A DNA stretch of 49,222 bases, taken from positions 729,473-778,694 of the forward strand of contig JAUJNI010000001.1 in assembly GCA_030446465.1 (NCBI GenBank). The letters run 5' to 3'. The notes under the pieces were generated by a model, which was given only the letters and a program-made list of their open reading frames with translations, was not told the origin of the DNA and searched no databases. The DNA is from Actinomycetota bacterium (GTDB taxonomy: Bacteria; Actinomycetota; CADDZG01; WHSQ01). The translations under genes were made by a program, and so were the position numbers. This document shows, in pieces, positions 22,762-30,983 of this stretch. The stretch's first letter is position 1. Each line of letters begins with the position of its first letter.

Positions 22762-23544
22762 ATGAAGCTCTCGGTTTCTGGAAAAGGCGGCTCGGGCAAG
22801 ACGACGATCTCGGGGACCCTCGCTCGACTCGCGGGCAGGCAGGGGCGTCAAGTAATCGCCATCGACGCCGACACGAACCCCAACTTGGCGCTGACTCTGG
22901 GGCTCGGTGCCGCGCAATTCGAAGACACGCCGCCGCTTCCTCACGGACTCATGCAGCACAAGCAGGTTGATGGCGAGACGGTTCTCAGCCTGTCCAGGCC
23001 CGTGGCCGAAGTGACCGCCCAGTTCGGCAAGCAGTGTCCCGACGACGTGCGTCTCATCATGGTGGGAAGCGTCAGGGGGGCGGCCAGCGGCTGAATGTGC
23101 TCCTCTCACGCCACGGTCCGTGGCCTGCTGCACGAGCTACCAGCCGACGATTCGGTAGTCATAGTGGACGCCGAGGCGTCACCGGAGCATCTGAGCCGAG
23201 CCACCATCGAGGCCGTCGACCTGCAGCTCGTGGTCGCGGAGCCATACTTCAAGTCGCTTGAGACTGCCCGTCGGTATTCGAAGCTTGGTAGGGATCTCGG
23301 CATCCCAAAGGTCGTGATCGTGGCCAACAAGGTCCGAAACGAGGAAGATCAGGCTGCCATTGAAGGGTTTTGTGAATCGCACGACATGCAGCTCTTTGCG
23401 GTGATCCCCTTCGACAGCATGCTCGCCGGCGCCGAGCGGGCCGGCGTTGCTCCGCTCGACTATGACCCCCAGGCAGCGTCGATGGCCGCCATAGTGGCGA
23501 TGTACGACCGTATCGTTCACGAGCCGATTGCCTCGAGGGCCTGA
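22762..23544 (+). CDS. CooC-type P-loop ATPase with Sec-Met-Cys in place of Cys-X-Cys (probable selenoprotein)
   Basis: This is a CooC/MinD-family ATPase. It has SGKGGSGKTT (residues 6-15), IAIDADTNPNLALTLGLG, Walker B VVIVDAEASPEHLSR, LVVAEPYFKSLETARRY and VVIVANKVRNEED. The frame runs from ATG 22762 to TGA 23542-23544 with a single internal TGA at 23092-23094. It reads A-S-G-U-M-C-S-S-H-A-T-V-R-G-L-L. In CooC relatives this segment is G-C-x-C with metal-binding Cys at residues ~112 and 114; here U111 and C113. The frame and homology continue unchanged on both sides, and a GCCAC-GGUCC-GUGGC hairpin follows. The other reading, two separate proteins, would split the fold between P-loop and Walker B. 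The gene is followed 1 base later by a Cys/His-rich regulator gene. Nickel delivery to the hydrogenase is inferred. Confidence 0.8.
23110..23124 (+). promoter_or_regulatory. candidate SECIS hairpin after the UGA of the 22762 ATPase
   Basis: GCCAC (23110-23114), loop GGUCC and GUGGC (23120-23124) form a perfect 5-bp stem. The loop starts 21 bases after the UGA. The apical GGUC closely resembles the AGGUCU loop of the E. coli fdhF SECIS, which lies about 19 bases after its UGA. This is the most SECIS-like of the four hairpins. Confidence 0.55.
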
Positions 23545-23545
23545 C

Positions 23546-23941
23546 ATGGAGAAGCTGCATGCTCCCAAGTCGGAGGCCTTGCGAGCTCTCTTCTGGCGTG
23601 ACGAGATCCTGCAGGTGATGTTCTGGATCGAGGGTGAGGGATTCGGCGACGCCGCCAGTCCTGAGCTGTTGGAGCGTTTCCTCGGGGTAGAGGCAAGCGT
23701 CGGTCTCCGTTATCTCGACCGGCTCGTTGACGAGGAGCTTCTTCGAAAGACGGGCGGCTGCCTCTACGAGCTCACGGACGAAGGGCGCCGGCAGGGCGGC
23801 CGCGTCTTTGCCGACGAGTTCGCGGATCTAACCAAGCCAGGGCACGGTGAATGCGGGCCGGACTGCTGGTGTCACGCTTCTCCTGAGGAAGCCGAGGCCT
23901 GTGCCGAGGAGCGGTTCGGCCACCAGCACCACAACCACTGA
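23546..23941 (+). CDS. winged-helix regulator with a Cys/His-rich C-terminus
   Basis: Residues ~5-90 form a winged helix (LRALFWRDEILQVMFWIEGEGFG, PELLERFLGVEASVGLRYLDRLVDEELLRK, YELTDEGRRQGG). The last ~33 residues hold C-G-P-D-C-W-C-H, another Cys and a terminal H-Q-H-H-N-H, nine or more potential metal ligands. A nickel- or zinc-sensing repressor, or a metal-storage tail, is therefore likely. The gene begins one base after the CooC-type ATPase stop and precedes a PadR-type gene by 3 bases, forming a three-gene unit. Start ATG 23546 was chosen because it leaves no overlap. Confidence 0.82.
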   Translation: MEKLHAPKSEALRALFWRDEILQVMFWIEGEGFGDAASPELLERFLGVEASVGLRYLDRLVDEELLRKTGGCLYELTDEGRRQGGRVFADEFADLTKPGHGECGPDCWCHASPEEAEACAEERFGHQHHNH

Positions 23942-23944
23942 GCC

Positions 23945-24325
23945 ATGACACCTCTTCGCGACGCAGACGAGCCACAGGGGGGCCTTCCCAAGAACTTCAT
24001 GCGAGCCTGCCTGTTATTGCTCGTGCGAGAGCGGCCTGCTCACGGCTACGACTTGCTCGAGCAACTGTACGAGCTTGGGTTCGGGGGCAACGATCCAGGC
24101 GGGCTCTACAGAACGCTGCGAGCCATGGAGCAGGAGGGACTCCTGTTGTCCAGCTGGGAGCCCTCGGGTATGGGCCCTCCCCGTCGGACCTACGAGCTGA
24201 CCGATGAGGGTCTCGACTGGATGCACGCCTGGGCCGGAACCTTGCGCGAAACCAGGCGCATCGTCGGTCACTTCCTGAGTCGCTACGAGGCCCTCGTCGA
24301 GGGCGTGTCGTCCCGGAACGACTAG
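23945..24325 (+). CDS. PadR-family transcriptional regulator
   Basis: The 126-residue protein has the PadR winged helix: FMRACLLLLVRERPAHGYDLLEQLYELGF, GGLYRTLRAMEQEGLLLSSWEPSGMGPPRRTYELTDEGLDWMHAWAGTL. It follows the Cys/His-rich regulator by 3 bases and is probably co-transcribed with the UGA-containing ATPase. PadR proteins usually repress nearby genes in response to small molecules. The target here could be its own operon. It converges on the solute-binding protein gene with a gap of 3 bases. Confidence 0.92.
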   Translation: MTPLRDADEPQGGLPKNFMRACLLLLVRERPAHGYDLLEQLYELGFGGNDPGGLYRTLRAMEQEGLLLSSWEPSGMGPPRRTYELTDEGLDWMHAWAGTLRETRRIVGHFLSRYEALVEGVSSRND

Positions 24326-24328
24326 GGG

Positions 24329-25285
24329 CTAGCTGCTCACAACCTCTGGTCGCACGAACAAGGGGTCGTATGCCTCCTCGACAGGGATGGTCCTCATACC
24401 GTGGACGCTTGCATGGTGGTCGATGGTTCTTGCCCAACCCTCCTCGTCCATCATTCCCAGAGTGGCTTCTGGGGGACCGTCGCCGAAGATCAACTGCGTA
24501 CCCACGCTCCAGCCTTTCAGCGCCCGGTCCTGGTCGACTCCCATGAGCTTGAAACGCATTGCGGTAAGGGCAGACTCCGGGTCCGCTCGAGTCACGAGGA
24601 GAGCCTCTTCTATCGAGGCGATTAGCTTCGCCACGAGATGCGGCTTCGATTCAATGAGGTCGGTACCGACGACCAGACCGCTGCCGTAGACCTCGAGGCC
24701 CGCTTGGTAGAACGGAAGGGCGCGCACTTCTTGGTTCTGTTTGCTTGCGGAGGCAAAGGCCGGAGCAAGGTCGACGTAGTCGGCTGCAACATCACCTTTA
24801 CCCGCCGCGAGTCCGTCCATCACTTGCGAGTAGGGAAGATCGGCGATCGGACCCGGCTCGATGCCCAAGCGGCCCATCAGAGCGAGGTACTCGCGTCCGA
24901 AGGCGTCGTCAGGGGAGCCCACATAGGCGGCACCCGCCAGATCTTGAAAGGACTCGATCGGTCGTCCGTGGGTAGCCTCCCGCCCGCTGATCACAAACGC
25001 TGCCATGTGAGGACGCCGGGCAACCATGAAGACGAACTTGGCGCGAACCTGAGGGTCTTGGTCTTTGGCTCGCATGAAGTGAGCCACGCTGGTGAGGCAA
25101 CCGTCATAGCGACGGGCGGCAACCGCTCGGACGTTGTCGGGGCCGGGCTCCGGGTCGACGATGTCCACCTTCAGCCCATGCTTGGCGAAGATCCCTGCAG
25201 CGTCTGCCGCAAAATACGGCAGGTGATAGCCGGGCATTCAACCAGGGCAGTACAGACCCAGGCTCAGTTGGTCGAGCGTCGCCAT
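24329..25285 (-). CDS. NMT1/SsuA-like solute-binding protein with N-terminal C-P-G-(UGA) motif
   Basis: This is a periplasmic-binding-fold protein of the NMT1/THI5/SsuA group: PYFAADAAGIFAKHGLKVDIV, then VRAVAARRYDGCLTSVAHFMRA, GAAYVGSPDDAFGREYLALMGRLGIE and SALTAMRFKLMG. The ATG at 25285 has an excellent ribosome site (AAGGAG, 5-base spacing). From it the protein begins MATLDQLSLGLYCPG, then TGA (25240-25238), then MPGYHLPYFAADAAGIF in the same frame. The first beta strand of the fold (LSLGLY) lies before the TGA, so the ATG after it cannot be the real start. C13-P-G-U16 would be a CxxU redox or metal pair. No signal peptide is visible. The ligand is unknown. Confidence 0.7.
25204..25222 (-). 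promoter_or_regulatory. candidate SECIS hairpin after the UGA of the solute-binding protein
   Basis: In mRNA sense, CUGCCG (25222-25217), a 7-base loop (UAUUUUG) and CGGCAG (25209-25204) make a perfect 6-bp stem. The stem begins 16 bases after the UGA, slightly farther than in the CooC-type genes. It lies inside the coding region. Confidence 0.42.
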
Positions 25286-25452
25286 TGCTCTCCTTGCTCT
25301 CTTTGCGTGCGTGGGCACTAGTCATACACCAGCATCATGCGGCCCCTATATGCGACGAACACCTACCCGTGTGTGCCGCAGCCACCTACGATGCCCGTAG
25401 TCGGCGAAGGCCATTCCTTGTCGTGTCGGTCGTTGATCAGCGGAGGGGCGAA

Positions 25453-27057
25453 TTGAACGTCAATCGGTTGGGATCTGCCTTGCTTACTCGTCCACTGACT
25501 CTGGTGGTGTTGGTGTTTCTCCTCGCAGCTTCTTGTGGAGGAGACGGCGACGACAGCGGGGGTGGGGAGCAGGCGGCCGTCCAGCGGCTGGTCGTGGGGG
25601 CCGGCGAGGATGCGTACGAAACGGAGGGTGCCGAAGCCAACGTTGGCGCTTATCCCGTAAACGTCAACATCTTCGAGGGACTCGTGCGGATGGACGCCGA
25701 TTACGGCATTGTTCCGGCGCTCGCCACCGAGTGGCAGTTCGAGGCTCCCAACACCTGGAGGTTCACTCTGCGGGAGGGGGTCACCTTTCACGACGGAACC
25801 CCGTTCGATGCAGAAGCCGTCAAGTACAGCTTCGACCGGATTGCGAAGGCAGGTGGCGGAACACCCGGATTCGACAAGAACTCCACGAAGATCATCGACG
25901 ACTTCACGGTTGAGGTCACCCCGAGCTTCGAGAACCGCCGGATGGTCGAACAGCTCGTGCACCCCGAGAACAGCATCATCGCCCCCGGCTCAAATCCCGG
26001 CGAGGAGCCCATTGGAACGGGCCCCTTCAAGTTCTCTAGCTACGACCGGCAGGAGCAGATCGTCGTCGAGCGCAACGATGACTATTGGGGTGAGCCACCG
26101 ACGCTCGAGCAGATCACCTTCCGCTTCCTACCCGAGCCCAACGCAAGACGGCTTGCGCTCGAGGCCGGTGAGGTCGACTTGATCCTCGACGTCCCACGCG
26201 AGGCGGTCGCCGATCTCGAGGCGAAGGGATTCGTGACCGAGACGTCGGACGTCGGCGCCTATGAAGCGATCTACAACAACATCAGCGGCCAGAACGGCTA
26301 CACCATTCTGCAAGATCCTGCCGTCAGACAAGCGATCGGCTATGCGATCGACCGCGACGCGTTGGTGGAAGGAGTTTTCGAGGGGCTGGCTGCCCCCGAG
26401 CAGACGATGATTCCGTCGCGGCTGCTCGACGAGGAGAACGCCGGCAAGATCGAGGGCTATGCGTTCGATCCCGAGCAGGCGCAACAGCTCCTCGACGACG
26501 CGGGGTGGACCGTCGGAGAGGACGGCATCCGGGTCAAGGACGGCCAAAGGCTCACTCTGGAGCTCATCAATGGCTTCCCTTCGGCGCAGGTCCATGGCGC
26601 CGTTCCGGAGTTCGTGCAAGACCAGTTGAAGGACGTTGGGATCGAAGTGGAGATCGTGAAGACCCCGGATTCCGCCGCCTACGAAGAGCGCCTCAACTCA
26701 GGTGAGGGCGATATGTGGCTCGAGCAGGGAAGCCAGAACGACGCGAACCCCGCCTTCCTGCCGGCGCTGCTCTTTTGGTCGGAGGGGTTGTTCGGCGACA
26801 TCGGATACCAGCCTCTGTTTGCCCCCGGCGGTGAGTTCGACCCCTTGATCGTGGACGCGCTTGCGAGTCCTGACAGCGGCGAGGTGAAGAGCCTCGTGGC
26901 CGATGCGATGCACGTGCTCATCGACGAAGAGGCGGTAGTGCTGCCGCTCGCGGGTATCTACCGGATCAACGTCATGTCGGACAAGGTGCAGGGCTTCGAG
27001 GCGCAGCCGTCCGGCCTGCAGGTGCGCTACGACGAGGTCTCTATCACGGGCGAGTAG
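25453..27057 (+). CDS. ABC importer substrate-binding lipoprotein (SBP_bac_5: Dpp/Opp/Nik type)
   Basis: This extracellular solute-binding lipoprotein belongs to the peptide/nickel family. A TTG start at 25453 follows GGAGGGG and gives a signal peptide (LLTRPLTLVVLVFLLAASC) with lipobox L-A-A-S-C, then a Gly/Asp linker. Family landmarks follow: VNIFEGLVRMDADYGIVPALATEWQ, WRFTLREGVTFHDGTPFDAEAVKYSFDRI, GTGPFKFSSYD, VRQAIGYAIDRDALV. It is the first gene of a complete five-gene importer operon, and the gap of 12 bases to the permease is short. Nickel is attractive because of the nearby hydrogenase; peptides are equally supported because an M24 peptidase ends the operon. Confidence 0.94.
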   Translation: MNVNRLGSALLTRPLTLVVLVFLLAASCGGDGDDSGGGEQAAVQRLVVGAGEDAYETEGAEANVGAYPVNVNIFEGLVRMDADYGIVPALATEWQFEAPNTWRFTLREGVTFHDGTPFDAEAVKYSFDRIAKAGGGTPGFDKNSTKIIDDFTVEVTPSFENRRMVEQLVHPENSIIAPGSNPGEEPIGTGPFKFSSYDRQEQIVVERNDDYWGEPPTLEQITFRFLPEPNARRLALEAGEVDLILDVPREAVADLEAKGFVTETSDVGAYEAIYNNISGQNGYTILQDPAVRQAIGYAIDRDALVEGVFEGLAAPEQTMIPSRLLDEENAGKIEGYAFDPEQAQQLLDDAGWTVGEDGIRVKDGQRLTLELINGFPSAQVHGAVPEFVQDQLKDVGIEVEIVKTPDSAAYEERLNSGEGDMWLEQGSQNDANPAFLPALLFWSEGLFGDIGYQPLFAPGGEFDPLIVDALASPDSGEVKSLVADAMHVLIDEEAVVLPLAGIYRINVMSDKVQGFEAQPSGLQVRYDEVSITGE

Positions 27058-27069
27058 TCGGCCTCCCCA

Positions 27070-28026
27070 GTGATCGGTTACATCGCACGTCGGATCGCCT
27101 ACCTGATCCCCATCTGGCTGGGGATCACGCTTCTCGCGTTTGCTCTGGCAACCTTTGCGCCCGGCGACCCGGCTCGCAACTATTTCCAGCGAACTCACGG
27201 CCGCCAGCCCAACCCCACAGAGCTCGCTCAGGTTCGTGCCAGGTTCGAACTCGACGAGCCGATACCGCAGCGGTACTTGGGCTGGGTCGGCGGCGCAGTA
27301 CAGGGCGATCTAGGGCTGTCCTTCTCGAGCGGCAGGCCGGTGGCCGATGAGCTGCTCAACCGTTTCCCCGCGACGCTGCAACTGGCCGCCGCAGCGACGT
27401 TGATCGCCGTAGCAGTGGCCGTTCCGATCGGCGTTCTCGCCGCCCTGAAACGCAACAGCTGGGTCGATCAGCTGACTAGAGGGGTCGCGATGCTGGGCGC
27501 GTCCATACCGAGCTTTTGGCTGGCTCTTTTGTTGATCATCTTTTTCTCCGTGAAGCTGCAACTCTTGCCTTCCTCCGGACGGGGAGGTTTCGACCACTTG
27601 ATTTTGCCGGCGCTCGCTCTGGGGCTTGGGGATGCTGCGATTATCGCCAGGCTTACCAGATCCAGCCTCCTCGAAGTGCTGGGCGAGGACTACGTGACTA
27701 CCGCGCGCGCTAAGGGCATCTCCGAGGGGCGGGTGGTGGTGAGGCATGTGCTGAGGAACTCGCTTGCCGCGATCGTCACTCAAGTGGGCCTGGCCTTCGG
27801 TTTCCTTCTTGCGTATTCGGCCATCGTCGAAGTGATCTTTGTATGGCCGGGGATAGGGCTGTTGGCCGTTGAAGCGATAGGACAACGCGACTACAACATG
27901 ATTCAGGGGTTCGTCGTCTTCGCAGGGACCATCTTCGTTGTGATCAATTTGGTGGTCGACCTTCTGTATCTCTGGCTCGACCCGCGAGTAACGCTCGGAC
28001 CACAGGAACGCGCGGCGGTGGCTTGA
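27070..28026 (+). CDS. ABC importer permease 1 (DppB/NikB type)
   Basis: An inner-membrane permease of 318 residues has about six helices. It shows the family N-terminus (YIARRIAYLIPIWLGITLLAFALATFAPGDPAR) and the cytoplasmic coupling (EAA) loop: SSLLEVLGEDYVTTARAKGISEGRVVVRHVLRNSLAAIV. The helix-rich end (YSAIVEVIFVWPGIGLLAVEAI) is typical of DppB/NikB. It starts at GTG 27070. Its stop overlaps the ATG of the next permease gene (28024-28026), so translation is coupled. Confidence 0.94.
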   Translation: MIGYIARRIAYLIPIWLGITLLAFALATFAPGDPARNYFQRTHGRQPNPTELAQVRARFELDEPIPQRYLGWVGGAVQGDLGLSFSSGRPVADELLNRFPATLQLAAAATLIAVAVAVPIGVLAALKRNSWVDQLTRGVAMLGASIPSFWLALLLIIFFSVKLQLLPSSGRGGFDHLILPALALGLGDAAIIARLTRSSLLEVLGEDYVTTARAKGISEGRVVVRHVLRNSLAAIVTQVGLAFGFLLAYSAIVEVIFVWPGIGLLAVEAIGQRDYNMIQGFVVFAGTIFVVINLVVDLLYLWLDPRVTLGPQERAAVA

Positions 28027-28925
28027 TGGCGGTCGAGGCTGCGTCCACCTTTGCTCCGGATGCAGACCGTCTTGGGTCGCCGACGGTCTTGCTTCCAAAG
28101 AAGTCGCTGCTCCGGCAACTGATCCGGGATAGGACGGCTCTGGTTGGCCTCATCATCCTGGTGGTCATGTTCGGACTGGCGCTGGCTGCTCCGCTCGTTG
28201 CCCCGTTCGACCCCAATGACGCAGACGTCGTCAACCGCTACGCACCACCAAGTGCAGAGCACTGGCTGGGAACGGACAACCTTGGAAGAGACGAGTTCTC
28301 GCGGCTCTTGTTCGGAGCAAGGATCTCGTTGTTCGCGGCCCTCGCCGTTGGCATCGCAATTCTCGCTATAGGGATCGTTGTAGGCATGATCTCAGGCTTC
28401 GCCGGCGGGCTTGTGGACGGGATCCTGATGCGGATCGTCGATGTGCTGCTTGCCTTTCCGAGCCTTCTGCTCGCCCTCACCATTACGGGAATGCTCGGTC
28501 CCGGGCTGTTCCACTTGTTGGTCGGCATGGCGGTGGTGTGGTGGACCGACTACGCGCGTCTCATGCGGGGCCTCGTTCTGACCGTGAAGGAACGCCCCTT
28601 TATCGAGTCTGCGAAGGCCCTGGGCTTACCTCGCCGGCTCATCGCGAGGCGGCACATTCTTCCCAACATCGTGTCACCGGTCATCGTCCTGGGCACCCTT
28701 CAGACCGGTCGTTTGCTGCTGGCACTGTCTGCCTTGTCCTTTCTGGGTCTAGGGGTCCAACCGCCCACTGCCGAGTGGGGGGCCATGCTGAGCGAGGGTC
28801 GGAACTATCTGGCAAGCGCGCCTCAGCTGATGCTCTATCCGGGATTGGCGATCACCATCGCGGCTTTGGGGTTCAATCTGCTGGGCGACGGTCTCCGCGA
28901 CATCCTCGATCCGACGCTTCGATGA
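28026..28925 (+). CDS. ABC importer permease 2 (DppC/NikC type)
   Basis: This is the partner permease of 299 residues. It has an N-terminal cytoplasmic segment and helix (RTALVGLIILVVMFGLALAAPLVAPFDPND), then HWLGTDNLGRDEFSRLLFGARISL, the standard DppC entry motif. The coupling loop ERPFIESAKALGLPRRLIARRHILPNIVSPVIV follows, with LSALSFLGLGVQPPTAEWGAML near the end. ATG 28026 was chosen because it shares bases with the preceding stop. Its own stop overlaps the ATPase gene start at 28922. Confidence 0.94.
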   Translation: MAVEAASTFAPDADRLGSPTVLLPKKSLLRQLIRDRTALVGLIILVVMFGLALAAPLVAPFDPNDADVVNRYAPPSAEHWLGTDNLGRDEFSRLLFGARISLFAALAVGIAILAIGIVVGMISGFAGGLVDGILMRIVDVLLAFPSLLLALTITGMLGPGLFHLLVGMAVVWWTDYARLMRGLVLTVKERPFIESAKALGLPRRLIARRHILPNIVSPVIVLGTLQTGRLLLALSALSFLGLGVQPPTAEWGAMLSEGRNYLASAPQLMLYPGLAITIAALGFNLLGDGLRDILDPTLR

Positions 28926-29938
28926 CTGTGGGCGTCTCCCTCTTAGAGATCAACGACCTGAAGACGGTTTTTCCCAGCGACATCGGTCCCTTGCGAGCGG
29001 TCGACGGAGCGTCCTTCAGCGTTGCCGCCGGCGAGAGAGTCGGCATCGTTGGTGAATCGGGCTCCGGTAAGAGCGTGACCGCCTTGAGCATCATGGGCCT
29101 CATCCGTACGCCCCCGGCGTCCGTGAGTGGGAAGGTCGTCTTCAAGGGCGTGGATCTTTTGAAGGTCGGCTCCAAGCAGAGGCAGCGAGTACGCGGTGGA
29201 CAGATCGGGATGATCTTTCAAAACCCGCTGAACTGCCTCAACCCAGTTATGACGATTGGGCACCAGATCGTAGAAACGATCCTCGCTCACGAAGAGATTC
29301 CCAAGGCAGAAGCCCGGGACCGGGCTATCAGCCTCTTGCAAAGGGTCGGCATCCCCGATCCCAGCCGGAGTGTCGACGAGTACCCTCACAAGTTCTCGGG
29401 AGGAATGAGGCAGCGCGTCATGATCGCCATGGCGCTTTCGTGTCAACCGGATCTACTCATTGCCGACGAACCAACCACTGCGCTCGATGTCACCATCCAG
29501 GCTCAAATCGTCGATTTGCTCATGTCGATCTGTGAAGAAGAGAACACTGCGGTGGTTTTCATCACTCACGACCTGGCGATTCTCGCCGGCTTTGCGGAAC
29601 GAGTCCTTGTGATGTACTCGGGAAGAATCGTCGAAGAGGGACCCGTCGATACCATCTACTACGGTGCAACTCATCCCTACACGTGGGGATTGATGACCTC
29701 CATCACGCGACTCGACGAGAGCCGCCAAGATCGCCTCTCAACCATTTCAGGTAATCCCCCCTCAGCGGTGTTCCAACCATCGGGCTGTCCCTTTCACCCT
29801 CGATGTCGGTATGCAGAGGAGATCTGCCCCAGAGAGATACCCGCTCTCGTCGTGCATAAGGAGGACGACCATCCTTCTGCATGTCACTTTGCAGGAGCGC
29901 TCGTTCCGCCGGCGCGCCTGAGGCAAGTGCAACAGTGA
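28922..29938 (+). CDS. ABC importer ATPase 1 (DppD/NikD type)
   Basis: A 338-residue ABC ATPase has Walker [10 protein letters not shown]-loop [10 protein letters not shown], signature F-S-G-G-M-R-Q-R, Walker [13 protein letters not shown] and the H-loop His in ITHDLAI. The C-terminal oligopeptide/nickel-type extension contains HPRC.YA...C ([17 protein letters not shown] and a final C-H). In relatives this Cys-rich tail binds an Fe-S cluster. It overlaps its neighbours by 4 bases on each side. Confidence 0.95.
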   Translation: MTVGVSLLEINDLKTVFPSDIGPLRAVDGASFSVAAGERVGIVGESGSGKSVTALSIMGLIRTPPASVSGKVVFKGVDLLKVGSKQRQRVRGGQIGMIFQNPLNCLNPVMTIGHQIVETILAHEEIPKAEARDRAISLLQRVGIPDPSRSVDEYPHKFSGGMRQRVMIAMALSCQPDLLIADEPTTALDVTIQAQIVDLLMSICEEENTAVVFITHDLAILAGFAERVLVMYSGRIVEEGPVDTIYYGATHPYTWGLMTSITRLDESRQDRLSTISGNPPSAVFQPSGCPFHPRCRYAEEICPREIPALVVHKEDDHPSACHFAGALVPPARLRQVQQ

Positions 29939-30933
29939 CTGCCGGTCTGCTGGAGGTCCAGGACCTCGTCAAGCACTACCCGGTGACCAGGGGAGCGATC
30001 ATGAGGCGCACCGTTGCCGTCTCCCGTGCTGTGGACGGCGTCTCGTTTTCCGTTGGGGAGGGCGAGACCCTTGGTTTGGTCGGAGAGTCGGGCTGTGGGA
30101 AGTCCACTGTAGCTCGCTGCATTGTCCGGCTCATCGACCCGACCTCCGGGCGCATCCTGTTCGACGGTCAGGACATCGCCTCTTGCGGGCAAAATGATTT
30201 GCGGAACTTGCGGCGGAAGATACAGATCGTCTTCCAAGATCCGTATGGCTCTCTGAACCCCCGAATGTCCGTTGGAGAGCTGGTCATGGAACCGTTGCTC
30301 TTCCATCACACGGTGAAGGATCGGCGGGATGGTTCCCGGCGCGTGGGCGAGCTGTTGGAGATGGTCGGGCTTTCTGCGGAGCATGCCCGCCGCTATCCAC
30401 ATGAGTTCAGCGGTGGACAGAGACAGCGAATCGGGATCGCTCGTGCCCTTGCATCGCAGCCTCAAATGCTGGTTCTTGACGAGCCGGTCTCCGCGCTCGA
30501 CGTGTCGATTCAAGCGCAGATACTCAACCTGCTGCAGGACCTTCAGTCCGAGCTTCGGCTCTCTTATTTGTTCATAGCCCACGATCTCTCGTTGGTACGC
30601 CACGTTTGCCACCGGGTGGCGGTCATGTACTTGGGCAAGATCGTGGAGATCACCGGTCGCGAGCAGTTGTTCCAAGCGCCACAGCATCCGTACACACAAG
30701 CCTTGTTGTCCGCCGTGCCGGTACCCGACCCAAGAAAAGAGCGCTTGCGTCGCCGTATCGCTCTTCAGGGCACCGTTCCCAGCGCCGTGGATCCGCCGGC
30801 CGCGTGCCGCTTTCACACCCGGTGCTTCAAAGCCCAACCGGTGTGCTCGGAGGAGGCGCCGCCCCTTGCTCCCGTGGCGGGGCAGGAACACCTCGCCGCC
30901 TGCCACTTCGCCGAGCCGCTCGAGGTCGTGTAA
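29935..30933 (+). CDS. ABC importer ATPase 2 (DppF/NikE type)
   Basis: This is the second ATPase of the importer, 332 residues from GTG 29935, which overlaps the previous stop (GTGA). It has Walker [24 protein letters not shown], signature F-S-G-G-Q-R-Q-R, Walker [15 protein letters not shown] and H-loop [25 protein letters not shown]. The C-terminal tail, with [17 protein letters not shown] and a final ACHF, repeats the Cys pattern of ATPase 1. An upstream in-frame ATG at 29881 lies within the neighbouring gene and is unlikely. Confidence 0.95.
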   Translation: MTAGLLEVQDLVKHYPVTRGAIMRRTVAVSRAVDGVSFSVGEGETLGLVGESGCGKSTVARCIVRLIDPTSGRILFDGQDIASCGQNDLRNLRRKIQIVFQDPYGSLNPRMSVGELVMEPLLFHHTVKDRRDGSRRVGELLEMVGLSAEHARRYPHEFSGGQRQRIGIARALASQPQMLVLDEPVSALDVSIQAQILNLLQDLQSELRLSYLFIAHDLSLVRHVCHRVAVMYLGKIVEITGREQLFQAPQHPYTQALLSAVPVPDPRKERLRRRIALQGTVPSAVDPPAACRFHTRCFKAQPVCSEEAPPLAPVAGQEHLAACHFAEPLEVV

Positions 30934-30983
30934 GCATCTAAGTCGTCTGGGGGTAGGGAGCCTTCATTGCAGTCGAGCAACGG

